Made by a program: the position numbers and the translations under genes
DNA from: Vreelandella andesensis
Lineage (GTDB): Bacteria > Pseudomonadota > Gammaproteobacteria > Pseudomonadales > Halomonadaceae
Length of the DNA stretch: 64,000 bases
Assembly (NCBI RefSeq): GCF_003989795.1
Contig: NZ_RZHG01000019.1
Coordinates: 372,145 to 436,144, forward strand
Direction of reading: 5' to 3'
Notes under the pieces: generated by a model
What the model was told of the DNA's origin: nothing
The model's database searches: none
What the model saw: only the letters and a program-made list of their open reading frames with translations
In this document: one piece after another, positions 9,251 through 17,206 of the stretch
Layout: every line of letters starts with the position of its first letter
How positions within the stretch are numbered: position 1 is the stretch's first letter

Positions 9251-11770
9251 ATGCTAGCACTTCACGATAAGATATTCCGCCAGGCGATTGACCAATACGG
9301 CGCTGTTATTATTACCACCGCCGAGATGGACGCGCCAGGCCCTGAAATCGTCTACGCCAACGTGGCCTTTTGTGAACAAACCGGTTACACAGAAGAGGAG
9401 CTACTTGGCCAGACACCCAGGATGTTCCAAGGGCCAGAAACCGACCGTGCCGTGCTGGATCGGCTGCGTACTGCTCTTACCCGAGAGAGTGGTTTTTTCG
9501 ATGGACAAACGATCAATTACCGTAAAGACGGCACACCCTATCGCGTGCGCTGGAGCATCCGTCCCGTGCGTGATGAGCGGGGTAAGATCACTCATTACAT
9601 ATCCTTGCAGAACCGCATTACGGATATCAATGTCACCTACGACGAACTCACGCGCCAAACCCACTTATTGAAAATGGCCGAGAAAACGGCCCGGTTTGGC
9701 GGCTGGCTGGTGGATCTAGAAACCCATCGCATCGAATGGTCAAATGTCGTTGCCGATATTCATGGCATGCCACATGATTATTCACCTTCTTTTAGCCAAA
9801 CCATTGCCTTCTATATTCCTGAGCATCGTGAGCGAATCCATAAGCGGTTAAGTGACTGCGCCGAACAGGGTATACCCTACGACGAGGAATTGCAGATTGT
9901 AGCGGCCGATGGGTGTCGCGTTTGGGTACGCACATTAGGTGAACCTATACGTGATAGAAATAAGCGCATCATCGGCGTACGAGGGTCCTTACAGGACGTA
10001 ACGCAACGCCGTGAGCGGGAGCAAGAACTACGCAAATTAGCGCATATCACCGAGCAAAGCCCGATCCCCATCTCAGTGACCGATATTAAGGGTCAAATCG
10101 AGTACGTGAATTCCGCGTTCGAGCAACTGTCAGGGCGCTCGCGCGAAACATTATTGGGTAATAATCACTCGCTTATTCAGAGCAGCCATACACCGGAGGC
10201 AACCTACCGCGATCTTTGGCAGACGATTAGCGCTGGACAAACCTGGTCAGGGGAAATGCAAAACCGCCGCCAGGACGGCTCTCCTTACTGGGAGCATGAG
10301 ATTATTTCACCGCTGACCGACGATCTTGGTCAAATAACGCATTATGTGGCAATCAAGCAGGATATCACCGCCATCAAAAAAGCGGAGTGGGAGCTCAGCC
10401 GTATGGCCTTCGAGGACCCACTTACCAGGCTCTATTCCCGTATTGGTTTTACCCAGGCATTACAGCGGCAGCTGGATAAAGCAGGCTGGCCATCGTCAAG
10501 TTTAGTGGTGATGGTCGACATTATTGGTCAGCGCGATATCAACGACGCTTACGGCTACGATGTGGGAGATGACCTGCTCATCCAGTTCGGCGAAAGGCTA
10601 GTAGAATGCACCGGAATGCAAGGACTTGCCGGGCGTATTGGCGGTGACGAATTTATGCTCTTCTTGCCTTCTGTTGCTAACAAGGCGTTAGAGGCGAATC
10701 TTGATCAGCTGCTCAATTCGCTAGCGATACCGTTTAAATTGAAAGGAACCTCCATTGAGCTTTCGGTTCGCTTGGGCTACACACGCCTTGATGAACCTCA
10801 ACGTTCGGCTCATGAGCTCTTGCGGGAAGCGGAGCTTGCCCTATCCCAGCATCGCAAGACATTAAACGTACCGTGGATAGCTTACGACCATCGCCTTAAG
10901 GAAGCGACTCAGTTACGTATACAGCTGACACGTGAGCTGCGTCAGGCGCTGGATGAAGATCAGTTCGAGCTGCATTTCCAGCCCAAGGTCGACCTTGGCA
11001 CCGGAACACTTATTGCCTGTGAGGCATTGATTCGGTGGAATCACCCTGAGCGGGGGATGATCCCGCCAGGGATGTTCATTCCCATCGCCGAGCAGAGCCA
11101 ACTTATCGCCCCCATTGGTGATTGGGTACTGCGTCGTGCTTGCCAGCATTTGCGTGACTGGCGTGATGCTGGACTCGCACCGGTACGCGTAGCGGTCAAT
11201 GTGTCGGTGATACAGTTTCAGATGGGGGATTTTGCCAGTCGTGTTCAGGCTGTCCTCGATCAGTCTGGCGTGTCGCCGGGGGAGCTGGCGCTTGAGATTA
11301 CTGAAAGCGTGTTCAGCGACGCGTCTGACATGCTACTCGCGCAAATGTCTGCCTTACGTGATATAGGCGTTCGGCTCTCGCTGGACGACTTTGGTACGGG
11401 CTACTCATCGCTGCTTTACCTCCAGCAGTATCCCATTGATGAGATCAAGATCGATCAAGGCTTTGTCTTTCATCTTCTCGATGACGCTTTCAGTCACCAA
11501 CTGGTCGAAACGGTGATCACACTTGCGCAGCTGCTGAACGCGGACGTCATCGCGGAAGGCATCGAGTCGGCTGCGGTGAGTAATGAACTGATAGCAATGG
11601 GCTGTTGCTCTGGGCAGGGGTATTTCTACAGCATGCCACTAGAAGCAGAAGACTTTCGCTGGTTGCTGGAACAGCGCAGCCGACTCCCACTCAATGCCGG
11701 CGCGGTAGATAAAGCGGTAGATAAAACAATAGATAAAGCGGTAGGTAAAAAAGGAACACACTATGAATGA
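9251..11770 (+). CDS. PAS(x3)-GGDEF-EAL c-di-GMP protein
   Basis: This 839-residue protein has a Cys-less LOV-like PAS (about residues 5-125, GQTPRMFQGPETD), a second PAS/PAC (about 135-255), a third PAS (about 262-380), GGDEF (about 385-545) and EAL (about 560-815). The GGDEF loop GRIGGDEF is canonical but no RxxD inhibitory site precedes it. The EAL residues are intact (EALIRW, NVSVIQF, EITESVF, SLDDFGTGYSS, KIDQGF, AEGIES). Phosphodiesterase activity is likely and cyclase activity possible. The C terminus is a run of AVDK-type tetrapeptides encoded by a 12-bp tandem repeat. The gene overlaps kaiC by 8 nt, a strong sign of translational coupling to the Kai proteins. Confidence 0.88.
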   Translation: MLALHDKIFRQAIDQYGAVIITTAEMDAPGPEIVYANVAFCEQTGYTEEELLGQTPRMFQGPETDRAVLDRLRTALTRESGFFDGQTINYRKDGTPYRVRWSIRPVRDERGKITHYISLQNRITDINVTYDELTRQTHLLKMAEKTARFGGWLVDLETHRIEWSNVVADIHGMPHDYSPSFSQTIAFYIPEHRERIHKRLSDCAEQGIPYDEELQIVAADGCRVWVRTLGEPIRDRNKRIIGVRGSLQDVTQRREREQELRKLAHITEQSPIPISVTDIKGQIEYVNSAFEQLSGRSRETLLGNNHSLIQSSHTPEATYRDLWQTISAGQTWSGEMQNRRQDGSPYWEHEIISPLTDDLGQITHYVAIKQDITAIKKAEWELSRMAFEDPLTRLYSRIGFTQALQRQLDKAGWPSSSLVVMVDIIGQRDINDAYGYDVGDDLLIQFGERLVECTGMQGLAGRIGGDEFMLFLPSVANKALEANLDQLLNSLAIPFKLKGTSIELSVRLGYTRLDEPQRSAHELLREAELALSQHRKTLNVPWIAYDHRLKEATQLRIQLTRELRQALDEDQFELHFQPKVDLGTGTLIACEALIRWNHPERGMIPPGMFIPIAEQSQLIAPIGDWVLRRACQHLRDWRDAGLAPVRVAVNVSVIQFQMGDFASRVQAVLDQSGVSPGELALEITESVFSDASDMLLAQMSALRDIGVRLSLDDFGTGYSSLLYLQQYPIDEIKIDQGFVFHLLDDAFSHQLVETVITLAQLLNADVIAEGIESAAVSNELIAMGCCSGQGYFYSMPLEAEDFRWLLEQRSRLPLNAGAVDKAVDKTIDKAVGKKGTHYE
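11702..11749 (+). repeat. In-frame 12-bp tandem repeat before kaiC
   Basis: Four 12-bp units (GCGGTAGATAAA twice, ACAATAGATAAA, GCGGTAGGTAAA) encode AVDK AVDK TIDK AVGK at the end of the PAS-GGDEF-EAL protein. The repeat ends 13 nt before the kaiC ATG and abuts the AAGGA ribosome site. Copy-number change would keep the reading frame. Confidence 0.85.
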
Positions 11771-13487
11771 GACCAATACACCGCTGCAAAAGCATGAAAC
11801 CGGTATCGCAGGATTGGATCACGCCACACAGGGCGGCCTTCCAGCGGGCCAAGCCACGCTCATTCTCGGCCAGGCCGCGGCGGGCAAGACCGTGCTGGGT
11901 CTTCAGGTGCTGGCGCGTGCCATTGAGCGTGGCGAGGGTGGTGTGTTCGTGACCTTCGAAGAGTCACCAGGACAAGTAAAGCGAGACGCGCTTTCGTTTG
12001 ACTGGGGGGCATCGCTGCTTGAGTCGAACCGCTGGCAACTGATTGACGCCCGCCCGCGCCTTGGCGTTGAAGTGGCCGGGGAGTTCGATATCGAAGGCCT
12101 GCTGAGTATTGTGGCGGCGGCCATCGCGCAGACCGATGCGAGCTGGGTTGTCTTCGACGGCATTGATCAGTTACTGCAGTACCAACCGAACCCGAGAGTT
12201 GCGATCGATCAAATACGCCAGATCAACGAGCATTGCGAGGATCGAGGATGGACCATGCTGTTGACCGGCAAGGCCACCGGCGACAGCATGGCGCCGGCCC
12301 ACCTTGAAGGTATTGAGTTTCTGCTCTCGGCGACGCTTGTGTTGTCTGCACGGATCGTTAACCAGCAGCTGAATCGCACCTTGCGCATCGCCAAGTTTCG
12401 GGGCTCAGGGCATGTGACGAGTGAACTGCCCATGGTCATCGATGCCGAGGGTATTCAGCTGCCCTATCATGAGGCGCTGCCCTCTGGTGGGGTGTTAACC
12501 CGTAACGAACGCCTTAGTACTGGTATTGAGCGGCTGGACAGCCTGCTCGGTGGCGGCATTTATCGAGGGTCGAGTTTACTTATTTCTGGCCGACCGGGTA
12601 CCGCCAAGAGTACTCTCGCGGGCAGCTTCGCACAGGCCGCGGCGCAGCGCGGCGAACGCACGTTATACGTTAGCTTCGATGAGCTGGAGGGCTCGTATGT
12701 GCGCAACCTGATCTCGGTTGGCATTGATCTGCGCGCCCCCATTGAAGCCGGGCTTATTTACTTCCTGAGCTTGTCTGCTTTTGCCTCGCAGGTGAGCGAA
12801 CACTTTCTGGCGCTGCGCCGTGCGCTAGACGCGTTTTCGCCTGATTGTCTGGTCATCGATCCAATTTCCGCACTGCTAAAGGCCGGTGCCGTCGAAGGCG
12901 CGAATATGGCGACCGAGCGCCTGATTGACCTGGCACGACGGCGTGGTATCACTACCGTACTCACTTCTCTTAGTGGTGTGCAGGACCCGGAAGGCGAAGC
13001 GACGCAAGGCCAGGTCTCGACCCTTGCTGACAGTTGGATCGTGCTCGACTACAACGTACGGGCTGGCGAGCGAAATCGCTCGCTGTCGATCGTGAAGTCG
13101 CGTGGCACGGCTCACTCCAATCAGCAGCGTGAACTGGTACTGTCGCCGTCGGGTGTCACCCTCGCCGATGTGTACGAGCATGGCACCGAGGTGCTCATGG
13201 GAACCGCACGAAAAGCCAGGAAGATTGAAGAGCAGGAGGAGGAGCACCGCCGGGAGCGGAAACGCCAGCAGCGTCGAACGGAGATAGAACAGCGCCTCGC
13301 GCAGGTCGATCAGGAACGCCAGCGCCTCACAAGTGAACTGGAGCAGGAGATCGTCGACTCAACGGAAACAGATTACCAGGAAGGTGTTTACCGCGAGCAG
13401 ATCAAACAGCAACGTGCCCCCTTGGGTGAAAGCTCGGCCCTGCATGGCGATGACGATGCTCACAACGATAAAGGAGACCCACAATGA
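11763..13487 (+). CDS. kaiC: KaiC-like double-domain RecA/DnaB-type ATPase
   Basis: This 574-residue protein has two KaiC domains plus a coiled-coil tail. Domain CI has Walker A GQAAAGKT (about 36-43) and the catalytic Glu pair E66/E67 (FEES). Domain CII has Walker A GRPGTAKS (about 276-283) and Asp306/Glu307 (FDEL) where cyanobacterial KaiC has two Glu. The phosphosite segment TQGQVSTLADSW aligns with the Thr426/Ser431/Thr432 region of the cyanobacterial clock protein, giving Thr414, Ser419 and Thr420, so autophosphorylation is plausible. The tail (about 480-560) is highly charged coiled coil and replaces the KaiA-binding tail. ATG 11763 overlaps the upstream gene by 8 nt, and kaiB starts in its stop codon. 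No kaiA is present in the window. Confidence 0.9.
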   Translation: MNETNTPLQKHETGIAGLDHATQGGLPAGQATLILGQAAAGKTVLGLQVLARAIERGEGGVFVTFEESPGQVKRDALSFDWGASLLESNRWQLIDARPRLGVEVAGEFDIEGLLSIVAAAIAQTDASWVVFDGIDQLLQYQPNPRVAIDQIRQINEHCEDRGWTMLLTGKATGDSMAPAHLEGIEFLLSATLVLSARIVNQQLNRTLRIAKFRGSGHVTSELPMVIDAEGIQLPYHEALPSGGVLTRNERLSTGIERLDSLLGGGIYRGSSLLISGRPGTAKSTLAGSFAQAAAQRGERTLYVSFDELEGSYVRNLISVGIDLRAPIEAGLIYFLSLSAFASQVSEHFLALRRALDAFSPDCLVIDPISALLKAGAVEGANMATERLIDLARRRGITTVLTSLSGVQDPEGEATQGQVSTLADSWIVLDYNVRAGERNRSLSIVKSRGTAHSNQQRELVLSPSGVTLADVYEHGTEVLMGTARKARKIEEQEEEHRRERKRQQRRTEIEQRLAQVDQERQRLTSELEQEIVDSTETDYQEGVYREQIKQQRAPLGESSALHGDDDAHNDKGDPQ

Positions 13488-13795
13488 GCTTCCCTCATCA
13501 AGCAGGAGAATCGTCAATGCCGCTTTTGACGCTTTTTGTGACCGGCACCGCACCGCGCTCGCAACGAGCACGCGTCAATCTAGCCCAGATGCTCAACCGT
13601 ATCGGGCGCAGCGACATTCAGCCTTACGAGATAGACCTACTAGAACAGCCAGGGCAGGGCATCACGCACTCCGTGTTTGCGACGCCCTCTCTGGTAAAGG
13701 CGAACGAAACCGGCGAGGTCTCTGTGCTCTACGGCGACCTTTCTGATGAGGAACGTCTGTCTCATTTCCTAGCCGATTTGGCGCGCAGCGGGTAA
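13484..13795 (+). CDS. kaiB: KaiB-like protein
   Basis: This 103-residue protein (92 from the second start) has the KaiB/thioredoxin-like N-terminal strand LTLFVTGTAPRSQRARVNL and the IDLLEQPGQG and FATPSLVK elements typical of KaiB. In clock systems KaiB binds phosphorylated KaiC after fold switching. It overlaps kaiC by 4 nt (ATGA). Two starts each have a ribosome site: ATG 13484 (AAGGAG 7 nt upstream) and ATG 13517 (AGGAG 8 nt upstream). The second gives a protein beginning like other KaiBs. No neighbouring gene follows closely, so it ends the operon. Confidence 0.88.
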   Translation: MSFPHQAGESSMPLLTLFVTGTAPRSQRARVNLAQMLNRIGRSDIQPYEIDLLEQPGQGITHSVFATPSLVKANETGEVSVLYGDLSDEERLSHFLADLARSG

Positions 13796-13818
13796 GCAAA
13801 GGGAAGCACTCAACGCAT

Positions 13819-13844
13819 ACTAATCAGTAGCACTAATCAGTGGC
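13819..13844. repeat. Short tandem repeat, 13 bp x 2
   Basis: ACTAATCAGTAGC and ACTAATCAGTGGC are adjacent (12 of 13 identical), 24 bp after the kaiB stop. Confidence 0.75.
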
Positions 13845-14072
13845 AATAAAGCCTGTACTCGGGTGGTGATGTTGTGAAAAATCCCCACTATCTGAGCATC
13901 AGGCTTTCTTTAAGATGGCTGGTCATTTCACGTGCGTTGGCGGTCTCTGCAACATTCATTGACTCCTGGATTTAAGCAGATAAACATGGCCGCCGAAGGC
14001 TGTCGGTTCACTTCCTACCTTCTATAAGTCATTGTTGTTCCAGCGTGAACAAGGAAAACAGTAATCAGTCAC

Positions 14073-15539
14073 TCAGTAGTGGCCAAGCAGCTTCCACCAT
14101 AGACCGCCAACCAACACCCAAATGAGCAGATTGACCACGCTCATAATGAAACCAGCTTTCCACCACTCTCCAAGCGTTAGGTAGCCTGAGCCAAAGATCA
14201 CTGGCGAAGTGCCCGTTGCGTAATGGGTTAACGTCATCATAATAGAAGACGTGGCCGCCATAATAAGCACAAAGGGCATGGGAGGGGCGCCGAGGCTTAG
14301 GCCAACGGTCAGAAATGCCGCCATCATCGCGGTGATATGCGCAGTCGTGCTGGCAAAAAAGTAATGGGTGTAAAGAAACGTGAGCACCAGAAGTGCAGAG
14401 GCACCTGCCCAACCAATTCCCATCATGGTAATCCAGTCGCGTATATTTGCAGAAAACCAAGTAATTAAGCCTGTTTCGTTGAGCTGGCCGGCCATCATGA
14501 TAAGTGCGCCAAACCATAGCAGCGTATCCCAAGCATTTTTCTCTTTAAGCACATCTTCCCAGGTTAATACCCCAGTCAGCAGCAGCATGGAAAGCCCAAT
14601 AAACGCAGATGTTGTGGTGTTGAGCGTGACGCCATCTCCCAAGAAAATCGCCGGGATATCCGCCCAAAGTAATAGGAGAACTAAGAAAACGAACAACATG
14701 ATGCCTTCGTTTCGGCTTAGTTTGCCTAGCTCGGCTAGCTTGTCCTTTGCTAATTGTGCGGCATTAGGCGTTTCTTTAATTTCAGGCGGATAAAGCAAGT
14801 ACAGAATATACGGCATTGCCAGGATGGCGACTAAGCCCGGCAGTAACATGGCAGCTGCCCAGGTTAGCCAACTTAGCTGTATTTCAGCGCCGGTAGCTGA
14901 TGAAATAAGTTGTACTGTCAGAGGGTTAGGGGCTGTGGCTGTTATAAACATCGCTGACGTTATCGGGTTGCTGTGATAATTCACCAGCGCTAAATACTTG
15001 CCAATTTTGCCCGAGGTATTGTCCTCAGGGCGTGAGTCAAAGCTGTGCGCAATAGAGCGCATAATGGGGTGAATAATCCCCCCGCCGCGAGCTGTATTAC
15101 TTGGCGTGACCGGTGCAATCGACAGTTCTGAAAAGGCAAGCCCATAACCAATCCCCAACGTGCGTTTGCCAAAAATAGAGATGAAATAGTAGCCGATGCG
15201 CGCGCCTAAACCGGTTTTGATCAACCCACGCGAAATCATAATCGCAATAGCAATTAACCAGATAAGCGGATTGGCGTAACTGCTTAACGCCACATTGATG
15301 GCTTCGCCGGGTGTATCTCCAGTAACGCCGCTTGCTGCGACAATAGAAATCGCAATCACAGAGATCGCGCCAATGGGCATGGCCTTGCCAATGATCGCGA
15401 CAATAGTGCCGACGAAGATCGCCAGCATGAGCCAGGCATTTGGCGTTAGCCCTTCGGGCAAAGGAAGCACTAGCCAAATGAAAAGGGTCACAGCCACAGC
15501 GATGGCGGTCGACCAAGGTTTGAAAGGTAGTGTCGACAT
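14073..15539 (-). CDS. SLC13/DASS-family permease (anion:Na+ symporter)
   Basis: This polytopic inner-membrane protein of about 488 residues has some 11-12 hydrophobic helices. It matches the divalent anion:sodium symporter family in length and in the repeated segments around SELSIAPVTPSNTARGGGI (about residue 140) and FASTTAHITAMMAAF (about residue 400), which carry the SNT/STT-type substrate and sodium motifs. Substrates of the family are dicarboxylates, citrate or sulfate, and I cannot choose between them. ATG 15539 preceded by AGG 8 nt upstream is preferred to the GTG at 15548. No operon partner is visible: kaiB is convergent 277 bp away. Confidence 0.82.
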   Translation of the reverse strand: MSTLPFKPWSTAIAVAVTLFIWLVLPLPEGLTPNAWLMLAIFVGTIVAIIGKAMPIGAISVIAISIVAASGVTGDTPGEAINVALSSYANPLIWLIAIAIMISRGLIKTGLGARIGYYFISIFGKRTLGIGYGLAFSELSIAPVTPSNTARGGGIIHPIMRSIAHSFDSRPEDNTSGKIGKYLALVNYHSNPITSAMFITATAPNPLTVQLISSATGAEIQLSWLTWAAAMLLPGLVAILAMPYILYLLYPPEIKETPNAAQLAKDKLAELGKLSRNEGIMLFVFLVLLLLWADIPAIFLGDGVTLNTTTSAFIGLSMLLLTGVLTWEDVLKEKNAWDTLLWFGALIMMAGQLNETGLITWFSANIRDWITMMGIGWAGASALLVLTFLYTHYFFASTTAHITAMMAAFLTVGLSLGAPPMPFVLIMAATSSIMMTLTHYATGTSPVIFGSGYLTLGEWWKAGFIMSVVNLLIWVLVGGLWWKLLGHY

Positions 15540-16176
15540 AATGGGCACCTATAGACAGATCGAACAGAACAGAGGGACCGACAATGACGGGTAGCAGCGC
15601 TCTCGATATAAATAAGATAGCGTGTTAAAAGCTATTTAATCCTATAGGAGTCTAATTTATCTCTCGTTGCGCTACGTCAATTGCCGTCCTTCAATCTAGT
15701 TGGCTCGATAGTGTTATGGCCCGATAGTGTTATGGCTCAATAGTGTTATGGCTCGCAACGCTGACGAGCTATATCGTTTAGTGATAGCACTCCAATCTGT
15801 CTTGGCGGTGTCCTCTCAATAGCTCGGTAAATGCATTAATCTTCAGGGGTGAGGAAGGTAAGTCGCCATAAATGTCATGGACACCTTCAGGACTTACATT
15901 AAACGCATCTAGGAGAACTTATGAGCCATCCCGTGATGCTGTAGGGTTCAACATTGAAGCCGTCAAACAGGATGCCGAACTCGGCCACCGCTCTACCTAG
16001 TGTCTTAAAAGGCACCGTTACGCTTATTAGTATCGCAGTCAATCAGCGCGATAATCTGATTGCTGGCATGTTGCCTGGTTATCGTTGTCAGCCGCTAGCG
16101 GTCCACCTCTCATCTCGGTTACCCTGCTTTTAGTGGTACTATCCTTTGCGTTCCACAAATAAAGGTAGCCGAAGAA
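15540..16176. other. Long intergenic region
   Basis: About 630 bp between divergent genes with no supported coding sequence on either strand. The only structure I see is the 16-bp triple repeat at 15701-15748. The rest should hold promoters for the SLC13 gene and for the 16177 gene. Confidence 0.45.
15701..15748. repeat. Short tandem repeat, 16 bp x 3
   Basis: Three copies of TGGCTCGATAGTGTTA (second copy TGGCCCG..., third TGGCTCA...) with a partial fourth (TGGCTCG). It is intergenic, upstream of the SLC13 gene. Confidence 0.85.
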
Positions 16177-17118
16177 ATGTTAGGATTCCTGCAGGGATTT
16201 TCCTATGGCCTCTTTATGACCTGCCTGCCCTGGCTGTTGGTGGGGCTTTTTAATCCTGGCCTAGCGATTCCGAGTGCGGCACCCGGTCGGCTCAACGTTG
16301 TCTTGCGCTATTGCCTGACGGTGCCTTTCATCAGCATGCTGCTGTGGCTGACCTCTCTGTGGGGTGGTTTCAGCCCAAGCTTGCTGGGCTGGCTGGCAGG
16401 CATTGTCGCCATTCCAGTGGCACTGCCGATTGAGCGAACCCTGAGAGGCTGGCTGGCCCGCCGGCGTGCCCGCCGCCAAGAGGCCGAAAGCATTGCCAAC
16501 GCTCATCAGCGCCGTGCTCAACAAGAGCGCAAGGCTCATGAAGCAGGAGTATTGGTGCTCGACCCGGCCAGGCCGCCTGAAGGCGCTGATGAATTAGTCG
16601 TGGCCATGTGCCGAGCCAAGCAGCATCTGCTCGACGTTCATCGTCCTGATTTGGCGATCCTGGCTGACCGTCTTTATAGCCGTTATCGCCACGTGATGGA
16701 GGTGCTGAGTGGCCGATTCCATAGTAGTGAGCTGGCCTTTGAACGTTCGCAAGGTCTGGTTACGCAGGTGTGTCTCGGTTCGGTGGATACGTTAACGGCC
16801 ATGGCGTCTCAGGCGCGCAGCGTGGTGAGTGTGGACGGCAATTACGTACGCGACCGCCTCACCCGGGAAAGCCAGCGGTTGAGCGATAAAGAGCGCGCCG
16901 CCCTGATGCGGCGTCTGGATCTGCTCGGAGAGACCGAGAAGCGGCTGCAGGAACTCTCCGCTCAGGTTGAATCGGCGTTGACCGTGCTCGACGACACCGC
17001 CGTTTCCATGGCGCGTATCGAGACCGCTCGCCCCCAAGCAGCGGTCACCACCGAGAAGGCGCTGGAAGATCTACGCCATTTCGTCGAGGGTGCGGGCCGC
17101 TATGCGCGCAAGGATTAA
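16177..17118 (+). CDS. Membrane-anchored coiled-coil protein paired with TelA
   Basis: I do not recognise this 313-residue protein with certainty. It has two or three hydrophobic N-terminal segments (about residues 5-30, 43-65 and 70-88), then a basic linker (ARRRARRQE) and a long helical cytoplasmic part rich in Arg/Glu/Ala. It sits directly before a TelA-family gene. In Bacillus, xpaC precedes a TelA homologue and encodes a protein of similar plan, so an XpaC-like partner is my best guess. ATG 16177 is the first start and the ribosome site is weak (GAAGAA). A shared operon with the TelA gene is likely (89 bp gap filled by a tandem repeat). Confidence 0.55.
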   Translation: MLGFLQGFSYGLFMTCLPWLLVGLFNPGLAIPSAAPGRLNVVLRYCLTVPFISMLLWLTSLWGGFSPSLLGWLAGIVAIPVALPIERTLRGWLARRRARRQEAESIANAHQRRAQQERKAHEAGVLVLDPARPPEGADELVVAMCRAKQHLLDVHRPDLAILADRLYSRYRHVMEVLSGRFHSSELAFERSQGLVTQVCLGSVDTLTAMASQARSVVSVDGNYVRDRLTRESQRLSDKERAALMRRLDLLGETEKRLQELSAQVESALTVLDDTAVSMARIETARPQAAVTTEKALEDLRHFVEGAGRYARKD

Positions 17119-17141
17119 GTTGGCAGCGGATGCTGCCATCC

Positions 17142-17193
17142 GGTTTTCAAGAGCGGTTTTTAAGCACAGTTTTCAAGAACAGTTTTCAAGAAC
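17142..17193. repeat. Short tandem repeat, 13 bp x 4
   Basis: Units GGTTTTCAAGAGC, GGTTTTTAAGCAC, AGTTTTCAAGAAC and AGTTTTCAAGAAC run from just after the membrane protein gene to 13 nt before the TelA-family start. The last two copies are identical. Confidence 0.85.
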
Positions 17194-17206
17194 AGTGGAG
17201 ATGCCC

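Noticed and set aside
7847..9650. First PAS domains considered as blue-light LOV photoreceptors
   Set aside because: The adduct-forming Cys is absent (Pro in GKTPR and GQTPR), so canonical photochemistry is not expected.
15701..15748. Repeats considered as a CRISPR array
   Set aside because: Units are 16 bp with no spacers, and no cas genes occur in the window. The same holds for the other tandem repeats.
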